Positions 45,411-54,498 of a DNA stretch of 64,000 nucleotides are shown here, piece after piece. The notes under the pieces were generated by a model. The model was not told the origin of the DNA. It did not search any database and saw only the letters and a list, made by a program, of their open reading frames with translations. The stretch is from assembly GCA_964475945.1 (NCBI GenBank), contig CAYYYF010000006.1, forward strand, positions 1 through 64,000, written 5' to 3'. The stretch is from JBBIQH01 sp964475945. Lineage in GTDB: Archaea > Thermoproteota > Nitrososphaeria > Nitrososphaerales > Nitrosocaldaceae. The translations under genes and the position numbers were made by a program. Each line of letters opens with the position of its first letter. Within the stretch, counting starts at the first letter, position 1.

Positions 45411-45832
45411 ATGCTGGGTATGCTGGAGCATTTAACATTAGCAAGTATAGCATTCATGCTTATTACAGGTATAATAGGCTATGAGATAACCGTCACTATA
45501 CATAGTATAGCAACAACAGAGACTGTAAAAGAGGCCAAGGCAAAGGAATATCTCCTACCTATGATGATAGAGCTATACATATAGATGATAGCACACTTGT
45601 ATGGTTCCCAAGATCAGATGAGTTCAAAAAGGGGTTTGAATCAACAAGGGAATTGGCAGGTAAATGCAGCTATTATTGGCAGATGGAGAGTATATGTGGA
45701 GATATATATAGGTTTGATATAAACAGATTCGAGGCTATCCTTATACAGTATATACTCAAGGGGGATTCTGCGATTGCAAAGTATAAGGATGTATACTACA
45801 GGATTAGTATTAGCGAAATAAACTTGATGTGA
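45411..45832 (+). pseudogene. Membrane-anchored protein of unknown function, frameshifted
   Basis: From ATG 45411 the frame encodes an anchor helix (LASIAFMLITGIIGYEITVT) and ETVKEAKAKE, then stops at TAG near 45585. From about 45540 another frame continues ISPTYDDRAIHIDDSTLVWF, DEFKKGFESTRELAGK, YYWQMESICGDIYRFDI and YKDVYYRISISEINLM to TGA 45832. One base change at about 45537-45545 explains the split. The restored length is about 140 residues, with an anchor plus a small exported domain having two Cys. No family was recognised. The gap before it (45265-45410) holds only its AT-rich promoter region. Confidence 0.5.
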
Positions 45833-45895
45833 TGTTGTATATTCCATTAATGAGATAGTGCTTAATGATATATTTTAGCAACATTTAAATAGTAA

Positions 45896-46177
45896 ATGCC
45901 ACCGTATTTACTAATGGAGTTAGAAAGACTATACAAGAAGGGTAATGTAGCAAGAGCAGAGGATGGTTCTCTACTTCTGGTTAATGATGACAAGGTTGCA
46001 TATTCAGTTAATGAAGTAGTGCTTATGATATGGGATGTATGTAATGGTATCTCATTCAAAGAGTTGGTTAACGTTATAGCAAGTAGCAGTGGTGAGGATG
46101 CTGCTCAACTTAAACCTGCACTAGAAGGTTTAATAAATGAGATGATAGAGGCTAGGCTTATAGAAGCAAAGCAGTAA
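45896..46177 (+). CDS. PqqD-like peptide-binding protein
   Basis: This small protein (93 residues, or 87 from the in-frame ATG at 45914) has the PqqD/RiPP recognition fold pattern: EDGSLLLVNDDKVAYSVNEV, a helix start VLMIWDVCNGISFKELVNVI and a second helical half. PqqD-type domains present peptides to radical SAM enzymes. Here none of those partners is adjacent; a SPASM radical SAM protein is at 13838-14917. TATA-like boxes at 45866 and 45884 fit either start as a leaderless mRNA. Its real partner is unknown. Confidence 0.6.
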   Translation: MPPYLLMELERLYKKGNVARAEDGSLLLVNDDKVAYSVNEVVLMIWDVCNGISFKELVNVIASSSGEDAAQLKPALEGLINEMIEARLIEAKQ

Positions 46178-46287
46178 TTATAAATAATATAAGAAGTAAA
46201 AAGAGTAAAAGATTTTTAATAGTAAGTCTATATTCTAGATGGAAATGTATTTGTTTATTTATTCAATCATTAAATAATTCAGTAAAT

Positions 46288-46605
46288 CTAACCCTTCTTT
46301 AATCCTATAAGGAAGCCAACACCAAAGCTTCCAAGCAGAGGTAGATTTGTTAGTATTGGTGTGCTAGGGATAACAAGCCTCTCATTTATACTCTCCCCAA
46401 TCCTACCGAATGCCTCTTGGAACTTTTCATAATTTATTATTATAAAGCCATTGTACTCAAGGTATATCAATGCTATAAGGAATACTCCTAATATTATAAT
46501 AGCAAGTTTAGTTATCTTCTTTATAGCATATCCTATAAAGAATCCTATTATCCCTCCTATGGCTATCTGAGATGTTAGTAGTGCAGATATGCCTAATGGA
46601 TCCAT
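46288..46605 (-). CDS. FUN14-family small membrane protein
   Basis: This 105-residue protein has a Gly-rich first helix (IAIGGIIGFFIGYAIKKITK) followed by LAIIILGVFLIALIYLEYNG and a C-terminal hydrophobic LLGSFGVGFLIGLKKG. The double Gly-rich helix pattern GGIIGFFIGYAIKK is typical of the FUN14 family, found across archaea and known in eukaryotes as a mitochondrial outer-membrane protein. Its archaeal function is unknown. It has its own promoter region upstream (46606-46640). Confidence 0.65.
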   Translation of the reverse strand: MDPLGISALLTSQIAIGGIIGFFIGYAIKKITKLAIIILGVFLIALIYLEYNGFIIINYEKFQEAFGRIGESINERLVIPSTPILTNLPLLGSFGVGFLIGLKKG

Positions 46606-46648
46606 CGGTAAAAATTATTAACCGCTTACTTATATATTTGTAATATTG

Positions 46649-47118
46649 TTAATTGAATAGCCTTGTTACCTTTGCTCCTAGGTTTATTATGGTATAGAAT
46701 ACTGTAGATGCTATTATTGATGAGAACCATGCTGCTTGGTATGGCGCTACGCCTAATGTTAGGAAGTGGTAGTGCATATACCCCCTAATAGCAATATAAG
46801 CAAGCTCTGCGGTAGAGAAGGTTGCTAGCAGTTTCTTTGCATCATTTACTATAACTCGCCAGTTTATACCAGTTGATGTTATGTATCTCTTACAATTATC
46901 TCTATACACTAAGTATGTTAACAATGGTATGTATACTCCATACTCTACCGCTACACTAAGGGTAGTATTTATAACTGCAGCTCTATCCAATGCATACTCA
47001 GCAACTACAGCACTTGCTATGAATGCACATATACCTGCTATGAAGGCATTCTTATTAAGATTTATGTAATCATGGTATTTATTTATATATTTAATAATAG
47101 AAGCTATTTTATTCCCAT
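46649..47118 (-). CDS. Multi-pass membrane protein, likely frameshifted near the start
   Basis: The open frame runs to 46649, with a TTG at 46990 as the nearest usable start, and encodes helices such as VEYGVYIPLLTYLVY and AAWFSSIIASTVFYTIINLG. Coding sequence clearly continues upstream in the same frame as another helix (NAFIAGICAFIASAVVAEYA) and IINKYHDYINLN-like residues, without a start codon. ATG 47118 (MGIK) is one base out of frame; a fifth A in the run at 47106-47109 would give MGIKIASIIKYINKYHDYIN. So the gene is about 155 residues with either a lost base or a start-site problem. No family was recognised. Confidence 0.5.
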
Positions 47119-47160
47119 AATATTATTATATCTTAACCTTTATTAAAACTTTAAGATGAA

Positions 47161-48549
47161 TCAAGATAACTTCTTCCATACAGTCTTACCCTTATGATCT
47201 ATTAATTCTATACCTCTAGCTCTTAGAGCCTCTCTTATCTCATCTGCTTCCTTATAGCGCTTCAGAGCCCTTAACTCATTCCTCTTACTTATAAACCCTT
47301 CTATCTCTAACCTCTCCTCTATGCTTACCTCAGGTATCTTAAGCCCTAGTATGAAGAGCATATCATTAATTACCTTGCTTACAGCATCTGCTATCTGCTT
47401 GGTTAACCTCTCCTCTGCTGCATACCTATTAACTGCTTTAACTATACTAAGTAAAGAGTTTATAGCATTTGGTGTATCAAGATCATCCTCCATATATGAC
47501 ATGAATCTGTTGAATGAATCCTCAGCTATCCTCTTAGCCTCCTCAAGGTAAGAGTTAGATGTGTTAACATAATCAGCCTGCTCCAACTCATACAGTGCAT
47601 TCTCTATATCCCTCCATACTGCTTGCGCTTGACTTAACAGTGCTTCATCGTAATCTAAAGGTTTCCTGTAATGCGCTGAGAGACAGTATAACCTTATAGC
47701 ATTTGGGCTCCATCTCTCTAAGGCTTTATATATAGGCTCTATGTTCTTAAGTGACTTTGCCATCTTCTCACCCTTTACATTAACCATGCTTACATGCATC
47801 CAGTGTTTAGCAAACTCTTTGCACGTGTATGACTCTGATTGTGCTATCTCATTCTCATGATGAGGGAATATAAGATCCTCTCCTCCTCCATGTATCTCAA
47901 AAGTTGTTCCTAGATACTTCATGCTCATTGTAGAGCACTCTATATGCCATCCAGGCCTACCCTTGCCCCATGGGCTATCCCATACAGGCTCATCATCATA
48001 GAACTTCCATAATGCAAAGTCCAATGGGTTCAACTTCTCCTCATCTATCTCAACCCTTGCGCCTGCTATAAGTTCATCAAGCTGCCTCTTAGATAACTTG
48101 CCGTAATCCTTATCCTTTGCTATATGAAAGTATATACCCTTGCTTGTCTTGTACGCATAGCCCCTATCAATAAGACCCTTTATGATCTCATGCATCTCAC
48201 TTATATGTTGAGTTGCCCTAGGATAAACATCTGCTCTAAGCACATTAAGCCTATCAAAGTCTTTAAAGTACTGTTCTATGAAGTACTCAGCAAGATCCAA
48301 GGGCCTCATGCCCTTCTCCCTAGCAGCATTTATTATCTTATCATCTATATCTGTAAAGTTCTGAACAAACATTACCTTATACCCTTTATAGGCAAGGTAT
48401 CTCCTAAGTACATCAAATACTATAATTGTTCTTGCATGCCCTATATGCGAGTAATCGTAAACTGTAACACCACATATGTATATCCTAATGGTATCATTGC
48501 TAGGCTTTAACTCCTCTACCCTCCTACTTAACGTATTGTATATCCTCAT
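47161..48549 (-). CDS. cysS: Cysteinyl-tRNA synthetase
   Basis: This class I synthetase of 462 residues has the HIGH motif in YDYSHIGHARTIIVFDVLRR (about 31-50), the zinc site with cysteines ICGVTVYD and WHIECSTMSMKYLG and HHENEIAQSESYT, and KMSKS as KMAKSLKN (about 262). It loads cysteine onto tRNA-Cys. It directly follows the ArsC-like gene, with no gap, so the two are co-transcribed. Confidence 0.95.
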   Translation of the reverse strand: MRIYNTLSRRVEELKPSNDTIRIYICGVTVYDYSHIGHARTIIVFDVLRRYLAYKGYKVMFVQNFTDIDDKIINAAREKGMRPLDLAEYFIEQYFKDFDRLNVLRADVYPRATQHISEMHEIIKGLIDRGYAYKTSKGIYFHIAKDKDYGKLSKRQLDELIAGARVEIDEEKLNPLDFALWKFYDDEPVWDSPWGKGRPGWHIECSTMSMKYLGTTFEIHGGGEDLIFPHHENEIAQSESYTCKEFAKHWMHVSMVNVKGEKMAKSLKNIEPIYKALERWSPNAIRLYCLSAHYRKPLDYDEALLSQAQAVWRDIENALYELEQADYVNTSNSYLEEAKRIAEDSFNRFMSYMEDDLDTPNAINSLLSIVKAVNRYAAEERLTKQIADAVSKVINDMLFILGLKIPEVSIEERLEIEGFISKRNELRALKRYKEADEIREALRARGIELIDHKGKTVWKKLS

Positions 48550-48900
48550 CTATTGTAGGGTTCTTACATCAGGTTTTATGAATACTTTGCCATCCATAAC
48601 CACTATAGGCCTCTCTATTAGGCTAGGATCTTTAGCCATTAACTCTATTATCTCATCATCTGAGTAATCCTTCTTTATTATCTCCTTGTATAATCTATGC
48701 CTCTTCCTTAATGCCTCCTTAGCACTTATATTTGCTCTTTCAAGCAACTTCCTTATCTCATCCCTACTTAACCTCTCTTTAAATATATCTCTTAACTCTA
48801 ACTCAATACCCTTATCGTTTAGATCATTTATTACCCTTCTACATGTAGCACACTTTGAGTAATGGTATACCTTAGCGCCCATACACTTGCTATCATTCAC
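48550..48900 (-). CDS. ArsC/Spx-family thioredoxin-fold protein
   Basis: This 116-residue protein has the thioredoxin-fold start VYHYSKCATCRRVINDLNDK, with a CxxC (CATC), then DIFKERLSRDEIRKLLERAN and a cis-Pro segment SLIERPIVVMDGKVFIKPD. This is the ArsC/Spx/YffB family, which includes arsenate reductases and regulators. Two adjacent cysteines rather than one may mean a thiol-disulfide role. It overlaps the aroA end by 8 bases and precedes cysS. Arsenate reduction is not shown. Confidence 0.8.
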   Translation of the reverse strand: MNDSKCMGAKVYHYSKCATCRRVINDLNDKGIELELRDIFKERLSRDEIRKLLERANISAKEALRKRHRLYKEIIKKDYSDDEIIELMAKDPSLIERPIVVMDGKVFIKPDVRTLQ

Positions 48901-50158
48901 TTATTTTAAAACCTTCTATACTTGCACCTAGCATCCTCATATCATACAAGAAGTTAGGGTATGAGACATCAACGCTCTCTGCACCATTAACTATACACTC
49001 ATCAGCAAGTAAAGATGCTATGCATAATGCCATGAATAACCTATGGTCATCATAGGACTCGAGAATAGCATTCTTAACCCTCTCAGGTGCCTTTATAGAT
49101 AAGCCATCCTCATACTCCCTAATCTCTGCACCCAACTTCACCAACTCCCTTGCTATATTTGCTATCCTATCACTCTCCTTTACCCTAGCATGCTTAACCC
49201 CTCTAATCTCTACCTTACCCTTTGCCTTCAATGCAAGTATTGATACTACTGGGAGCAGATCAGGTGATGTTTTAAGATCAAACTCATTACCTTCAAGATT
49301 AGAGTTGCTTACCTTTACATAATCAATGCCTACCTTGATATCAGCATTCATTGCTTTAAGTATATCTATTATCCTTGCATCTGCCTGTGGTAGAGAAAAG
49401 TCTAATCCATATACAGTTACATCCCCAGCAAGTGCCCCTGCTGCAAGTAGCATTGCAGCGCTTGAGAAGTCCCCAGGCACTGTAAACTCTGTTGCTCTAT
49501 ACTCTTGTCTATCTATATAGTAATGCTTGTAGTTATCATTCTTAACCTTAACAGAGAACCTATCCATAACTGCAATAGTGGCATCTATGTAAGGATACGA
49601 AACTTGTTCATCTACCACATTTATCTCAACACCATCCTTGGAATACACTGAGGGTATAAGTAGTGCTGATATGAACTGGCTTGATATGCTTCCAGTTATA
49701 CTTGCTCTACAACCATTTATACCTCCGCCATTAACAAGTAAGGGAGGGGTACCATAGGCAAGAGATCTGCACCATACCCCTAGTTGCTTCAATGCGTCAA
49801 GCAGAGGCTGCATAGGTCTCCTGTTAAGGCTTGAGTCACCATATAGCATGGTATTACCTTCCTTTACAAGTGATGCCATTGCTGCTAGTATCCTTATTGT
49901 AGTGCCAGAATTCTCTGCATTAATTATTCTATAACCCATGGTAAACCCATCCCTTCCATTAACAATTATCTTGTCATCCTCAATGTATACATAAGAGCCT
50001 AGTTTTCTGCAACCATCCATTGTTGCCCTTGTATCCCTTGCAATCAAAGGATTCCTTATTACAGATCTGCCAGATGCTAAAGATGCTACTGCTACTGCCC
50101 TATGGGTATAACTCTTGCTAGGAGGGCATCTTACACTACCATTTACACTCGATCTCAT
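48893..50158 (-). CDS. aroA: 3-phosphoshikimate 1-carboxyvinyltransferase (EPSP synthase)
   Basis: Joins PEP to shikimate 3-phosphate, step six of the shikimate pathway. RCPPSKSYTHRAVAVASLA, NAENSGTTIRILAAMASL, GDSSLNRRPMQPLLDAL, ASITGSISSQFISALLI and the C-terminal KESDRIANIARELVKLGAEI and YDDHRLFMALCIASL are the conserved blocks. ATG 50158 (MRSSVNGSV) is preferred to a TTG at 50176, because it matches the family start and avoids overlap with aroK. It gives 421 residues. Confidence 0.93.
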   Translation of the reverse strand: MRSSVNGSVRCPPSKSYTHRAVAVASLASGRSVIRNPLIARDTRATMDGCRKLGSYVYIEDDKIIVNGRDGFTMGYRIINAENSGTTIRILAAMASLVKEGNTMLYGDSSLNRRPMQPLLDALKQLGVWCRSLAYGTPPLLVNGGGINGCRASITGSISSQFISALLIPSVYSKDGVEINVVDEQVSYPYIDATIAVMDRFSVKVKNDNYKHYYIDRQEYRATEFTVPGDFSSAAMLLAAGALAGDVTVYGLDFSLPQADARIIDILKAMNADIKVGIDYVKVSNSNLEGNEFDLKTSPDLLPVVSILALKAKGKVEIRGVKHARVKESDRIANIARELVKLGAEIREYEDGLSIKAPERVKNAILESYDDHRLFMALCIASLLADECIVNGAESVDVSYPNFLYDMRMLGASIEGFKISE

Positions 50159-50168
50159 AATCCTAACA

Positions 50169-51020
50169 CTACTCAAGTATGCTCACCTTCGCCCTCTCAT
50201 TGCTAACCTTAACCTTCAATACCTCGCCATAATTGCACCATATAGATACTATATCTCTTACCCTACCCTCATCGCATATGGCAGTTATTGCAGGACCATT
50301 ACCACTTACCCCTGAGGCATACACACCATTCTCAATAGCCTCTAGTATAGGCTCATATGGTATAGATAGTATAGACGATACAAGTAGACCATTAAGGTTC
50401 ATTGCATCCCAATACTTACCATCCAATGCTAGATCTATTGCATACGAAAAGTACTCTTTAAACCTCTTAAGTCTAAGAGGGTCTTTACGCTTTATCCCTA
50501 ATGGAAGTAAGATAACAGCATATAGGTTATCATCTGCCTTATCATGCCTTATTATTTTTCTAGCATAGTTATCTGTAACAAAGAAGCCACCAAAGTAGCA
50601 TGCACATGCATCATCGAACGCCCCAGTTATGCTTACATTGTTTGCTATACATGCATTAATAGCATTACTTATGATCTGCATATCATCCATACCATCATTC
50701 TTTATAAGATCAACCAACGTTGCTGCTGCTAATGCTACAGCATTTGATACAGCACTAGAGCTCTTAAGGCCATACCCCATAGGTATCCTCGACCTTATCT
50801 CTATACTTACATGCTTTCCTTCCATCAGATCACTTGGGATTATCCTTCTTACTATATCTGATATAAAGTTGATATCTCCTATGTTAACACTTATCCCTTT
50901 ACCATCTGTCATGCTAGCAGTAACGCTAACATTTAATGCTACTCCAAGTGTAGAACCCTTACCAGTAGGTATAGCATTTACTATGGATACTGCACCATGC
51001 ATCTCAGCCTTAACCTTCAT
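50169..51020 (-). CDS. aroK: Archaeal shikimate kinase (GHMP type)
   Basis: Phosphorylates shikimate, using a GHMP-family fold unlike the bacterial enzyme. IPTGKGSTLGVALNVSV, RIPMGYGLKSSSAVSNAVAL (the ATP loop) and GVYASGVSGNGPAITAICDE are typical. At 283 residues it is normal. It lies between aroE and aroA with overlaps on one side, as expected for a tight operon. Confidence 0.92.
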   Translation of the reverse strand: MKVKAEMHGAVSIVNAIPTGKGSTLGVALNVSVTASMTDGKGISVNIGDINFISDIVRRIIPSDLMEGKHVSIEIRSRIPMGYGLKSSSAVSNAVALAAATLVDLIKNDGMDDMQIISNAINACIANNVSITGAFDDACACYFGGFFVTDNYARKIIRHDKADDNLYAVILLPLGIKRKDPLRLKRFKEYFSYAIDLALDGKYWDAMNLNGLLVSSILSIPYEPILEAIENGVYASGVSGNGPAITAICDEGRVRDIVSIWCNYGEVLKVKVSNERAKVSILE

Positions 51021-51915
51021 GGCACTTACTGCTGCTACTGCTATCAGTATAATCCTTTCTTATACTTCTTAATATGGCATTTATCATAATATCCCTAGGT
51101 GCATCTATACCAAGCCATATCTCCAAGGCCTTTGCACCTTGCTCTACCAGCATCTCATACCCATAGATGGTAATTGCATTTGCATCCTTAGCAACTTTTA
51201 TCAACTCAGTCTCTATAGGGTTATATACTAGATCATATACTATGCTACTGCTACTTATATCCTTGCTACTTAAAGGTATCCCTCCATATGATAGCATGCC
51301 CAATGGTGTTGCATTAACTATAAGATCAGAGTAATAAGAGTATCTACTAGCATCTTTAAGCATAACTGCTTTACACTCTATACCTTTGTGCACAGCATAT
51401 TCAACTATACCCCTTGTATTGTTAATACTCCTGTTTGCTATAATCAGCCTTGCTATACCTTCCTCAGCAAGTGATGCAACTACTGCCCTTGCTGCACCAC
51501 CAGCACCAAGTAAGAGCACACTCTTCCCCTTTAAGTTCATACCCCTATTCTTTATGGGCATTATGAACCCATAGCAGTCTGTATTGTAACCCTTAAGTAT
51601 GCCATTGGAGTTACTTACAGTATTAACTGCATTAACAGTAAGGGCAGAGTCATCAAGCATATCCATATACTCAATTATGGCAACTTTATGGGGCATTGTA
51701 ACATTGAAGCCTTGGGTAGAGTATCTTAAATTCTCTACTGCATCCTTAAGGTTATTGCTTTCTACCTTAAGTGAGAAGTATACAGCATCTATATTCATTG
51801 CATTGAACACAGCATTATGCATAACATGGGAGAGTGAGTGCTCTATTGGATTACCTATTACACAGAATACCTTCTTGCCCTTTGAAGAGTAAAGTTCATC
51901 TAACCCCTTTAACAA
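51010..51915 (-). CDS. aroE: Shikimate dehydrogenase
   Basis: NADPH-dependent reduction of 3-dehydroshikimate. CVIGNPIEHSLSHVMHNAVF, FNVTMPHKVAIIEYMD (with catalytic Lys), VNTVSNSNGILKGYNTDCYG and the Rossmann motif SVLLLGAGGAARAVVASLAE are clear. The frame has no ATG at the proper place; TTG at 51915, overlapping the end of aroD by 20 bases, is the best start and gives 301 residues. A TTG start fits coupling to aroD. Confidence 0.93.
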   Translation of the reverse strand: MLKGLDELYSSKGKKVFCVIGNPIEHSLSHVMHNAVFNAMNIDAVYFSLKVESNNLKDAVENLRYSTQGFNVTMPHKVAIIEYMDMLDDSALTVNAVNTVSNSNGILKGYNTDCYGFIMPIKNRGMNLKGKSVLLLGAGGAARAVVASLAEEGIARLIIANRSINNTRGIVEYAVHKGIECKAVMLKDASRYSYYSDLIVNATPLGMLSYGGIPLSSKDISSSSIVYDLVYNPIETELIKVAKDANAITIYGYEMLVEQGAKALEIWLGIDAPRDIMINAILRSIRKDYTDSSSSSKCHEG

Positions 51916-52645
51916 CCTCTATCAACCTTAATACCTTGGAGTAATCTCTAATATCTATACCTGTATTGGCAAGTTGCTCATATATTGCCTTCATCTCTCT
52001 AAGTGTCAGCTGCCCTGGTGCAATGGCATGCTCTAAAGCTGAGTATGTGAATGGTGCACCTAAGAGTATGCACAGAACCCTTGATATAATACCATACTCA
52101 CCCATGCAGAATGCTACTAGGTTTACCTTACCTATAATTGATGGATGATTATATAATGCAAGGATCTTTGAATTATCATTCAAGGAGTTAGCCATGCTTA
52201 CCATCTTTACATTACTACTATACTTGCTCATCTTTAATATAATATCAAGCATAGTATCTATGCTTGGAGTATCCTTCATACTATGGTAAGATACGAGAAG
52301 ATCAGTATTAAGTGCTCTAAGTTGATCATGCAACTCCTCATTCTCAAGGAGTGTATTGTACTCAACATCAAGTAGCATTGGCCTAAATGATGCTAACCTC
52401 TTTACCATGCTAACCCTATCCTGCTCACTCCCTTCATACCTACCCCCTTCATCCCTCCTCCTGCATGTAAATATCATCCTCTCCCTGTAATCCATTACAA
52501 CATCAAGTATACTACTTAGCATATACTTGCTTGTGTAATCAAATCTTACCTCGATTATATCTGCGCCTTGCTCTAATGCACCTTTTATGCTATTCTTTAA
52601 ACCATCATCCGCAGGCAATGATACACATAACCTGTAATTACTCAT
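51896..52645 (-). CDS. aroD: 3-dehydroquinate dehydratase, type I
   Basis: Removes water from 3-dehydroquinate. It shows EQGADIIEVRFDYTSKYM, the RRRDEGGRYEGSEQDRVSM loop, VSYHSMKDTPS with the catalytic His, and the Schiff-base lysine in NVKMVSMANS. The C-terminal YSALEHAIAPGQLTL loop closes the active site. At 249 residues it is normal for the type I aldolase-like enzyme. Its ATG lies 3 bases after the dehydroquinate synthase II stop. Confidence 0.92.
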   Translation of the reverse strand: MSNYRLCVSLPADDGLKNSIKGALEQGADIIEVRFDYTSKYMLSSILDVVMDYRERMIFTCRRRDEGGRYEGSEQDRVSMVKRLASFRPMLLDVEYNTLLENEELHDQLRALNTDLLVSYHSMKDTPSIDTMLDIILKMSKYSSNVKMVSMANSLNDNSKILALYNHPSIIGKVNLVAFCMGEYGIISRVLCILLGAPFTYSALEHAIAPGQLTLREMKAIYEQLANTGIDIRDYSKVLRLIEVVKGVR

Positions 52646-52648
52646 TGC

Positions 52649-53674
52649 TCATTTCTCTATTATGAACTCATCAACCTCTATACCAAAATGCCTCCCTTTG
52701 TTACCTCTAACATAAGCCAATACCTCATCCCCTGCCCTTATGCTTGTTACAGATACTAATCCATCCTTACCTATGAACCTTATAGTCTCTGCATTCTGCA
52801 CAACTATGCTCCCATACTCACCATCCTTGCTTACTGCCTTTATAACACGCATAGGTCTAGTCTCTATCTTAACCCTACCTACTATTACATCTCTAGCATT
52901 ACCATCCTTGCTTATTATAAGCACCTCATCCCCACTCTCAAGCTCCGAGAGATACTTTGTGCTCCCATCTGGTAGAAGTGTATAACAATGAACAGCACCA
53001 GCATTAACCCTGAATGGCCTAGGAGATGTGAACTCTGAGCCTATAGCCTCGTTATGCATTAGGAATAGAAAGCTTGCTTTGCTACCTATTAGCATGCCCT
53101 CCCCAACCTTAAGCATGGATGCAGTATCAACACATACCCTTTCCCCTATGCCAGAATCCTTAACATCTGTAACCTTGACATACTCCAATGGGTACTCTTT
53201 AGCATGCATGTATACCATGCTCTGCCTAATACTTGCTATGTTATTACCCTCAAGTATGACACCATCTACACCTAACTGTAGCACATTAAGCAATGTTCTA
53301 ACCTCTTGTGTATTCGAGGCATATGTATATATCTTTGTACCTTTGCCATGTAACCTTGCTATAATATTCTCCAAAGGTATTATCTTCCAATCACTAGCAT
53401 CTACAATAACAAAATCTGAGCCTTTCGATGCAGCATCCACTATCTTAGCCTCATCCTCCTTGCTCTTAACTGTAATATGCAATCCAGCACTACTACCATT
53501 ACTCTTAGCATTGATAACATCATCTACATCATTGAATACATGCATTGATAAGGAGCCATCTAAAGCCTCTATACTACTCCCATTATAGATATACCTTATA
53601 CCTTCCCTCTTTAACTCCTCTTTGAATGCATTACTAGCATCTTTAACCTTTACTATTATATCCTTACCTCTCAT
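52649..53674 (-). CDS. aroB': 3-dehydroquinate synthase II (AroB')
   Basis: This archaeal enzyme makes 3-dehydroquinate from 2-amino-3,7-dideoxyheptulosonate with NAD, replacing the bacterial DAHP route. SDFVIVDASDWKIIPLENII, GVDGVILEGNNIASI, KVGEGMLIGSKASFLFLMHN and FRVNAGAVHCYTLLPDGSTK are the family blocks. At 341 residues it is normal. Its start overlaps the end of the following upstream gene aroA' by 11 bases. Confidence 0.92.
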   Translation of the reverse strand: MRGKDIIVKVKDASNAFKEELKREGIRYIYNGSSIEALDGSLSMHVFNDVDDVINAKSNGSSAGLHITVKSKEDEAKIVDAASKGSDFVIVDASDWKIIPLENIIARLHGKGTKIYTYASNTQEVRTLLNVLQLGVDGVILEGNNIASIRQSMVYMHAKEYPLEYVKVTDVKDSGIGERVCVDTASMLKVGEGMLIGSKASFLFLMHNEAIGSEFTSPRPFRVNAGAVHCYTLLPDGSTKYLSELESGDEVLIISKDGNARDVIVGRVKIETRPMRVIKAVSKDGEYGSIVVQNAETIRFIGKDGLVSVTSIRAGDEVLAYVRGNKGRHFGIEVDEFIIEK

Positions 53675-54455
53675 CCCCTATCTCCTTCAATGCATCCTTA
53701 ATACTTGCATTCTCAAATATTACCTTTGCTAATGCTCTAACCATTGCTGGAGGGTTCTTATGCTGGAATATATTCCTCCCAAATGTGACACCTATAGCCC
53801 CTGCCTCCATTGCGCCCTTGGTCATCTCAAGCACTTCTTCATCACTATTTGTCTTTGGTCCACCTGCTATAACTATCGGTACTGGGCAGCCCTTTACAAC
53901 TCTCTTGAAGCTATCTGGATCTCCAGTATATACAGTCTTTACTATATCTGCACCCAACTCAGCACCAATTCTTGCTGTATGGGCAACAACCTCTGGGTCA
54001 TGAGCATTCTTTATATTCTCTCCCCTAGGATACATCATTGCTATTAGAGGCATGTTCCATCTTAAGCACTCTGTTGCTATACTCCCTAGCTTTATAAGCA
54101 TCTCAGGCTCCTCCTTTGCCCCTATATTTATATGGAGGGATACACCGTCTGCTCCAAGCCTTACTGCATCCTCTACACTCCCTGCAAGTACCTTCTTGTT
54201 TGGTGCAGGTCCTATGCTTGTACTTGCTGATAGATGTACTATAACACCCACTTTACATGGTCTAGGCATGCTCTTCACTATACCCTTATTAACAAGTATG
54301 CTTGTAAGTCCAGCATTCTCACATGTATATATTATTCTATGGATATCATCTATACCTGCTATTGGGCCTGATGATATACCATGGTCCATCGGTATGCATA
54401 GCATCTTACCATCTCTAAGTATCCTATCCAGTCTAACCTCCCTACCAGTAACCAT
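53664..54455 (-). CDS. aroA': 2-amino-3,7-dideoxy-D-threo-hept-6-ulosonate synthase (AroA')
   Basis: This class I aldolase-like enzyme (fructose-bisphosphate aldolase family of archaeal type) provides the first dedicated sugar precursor of archaeal aromatic amino acids. LCIPMDHGISSGPIAGIDDI, GADGVSLHINIGAKEEPEML, MMYPRGENIKNAHDPEVVAH and VPIVIAGGPKTNSDEEVLEM are diagnostic. At 263 residues it is normal. It is the first gene of the operon aroA'-aroB'-aroD-aroE-aroK-aroA-(arsC-like)-cysS. Confidence 0.92.
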   Translation of the reverse strand: MVTGREVRLDRILRDGKMLCIPMDHGISSGPIAGIDDIHRIIYTCENAGLTSILVNKGIVKSMPRPCKVGVIVHLSASTSIGPAPNKKVLAGSVEDAVRLGADGVSLHINIGAKEEPEMLIKLGSIATECLRWNMPLIAMMYPRGENIKNAHDPEVVAHTARIGAELGADIVKTVYTGDPDSFKRVVKGCPVPIVIAGGPKTNSDEEVLEMTKGAMEAGAIGVTFGRNIFQHKNPPAMVRALAKVIFENASIKDALKEIGDER

Positions 54456-54498
54456 GGATAAAAAGAAAAATATACCTATTTAAAAAGTTATGACTTTC

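Noticed and set aside
45896..46177. PqqD-like gene as proof of a RiPP cluster
   Set aside because: There is no precursor peptide, protease or radical SAM gene next to it; only the single domain can be supported.
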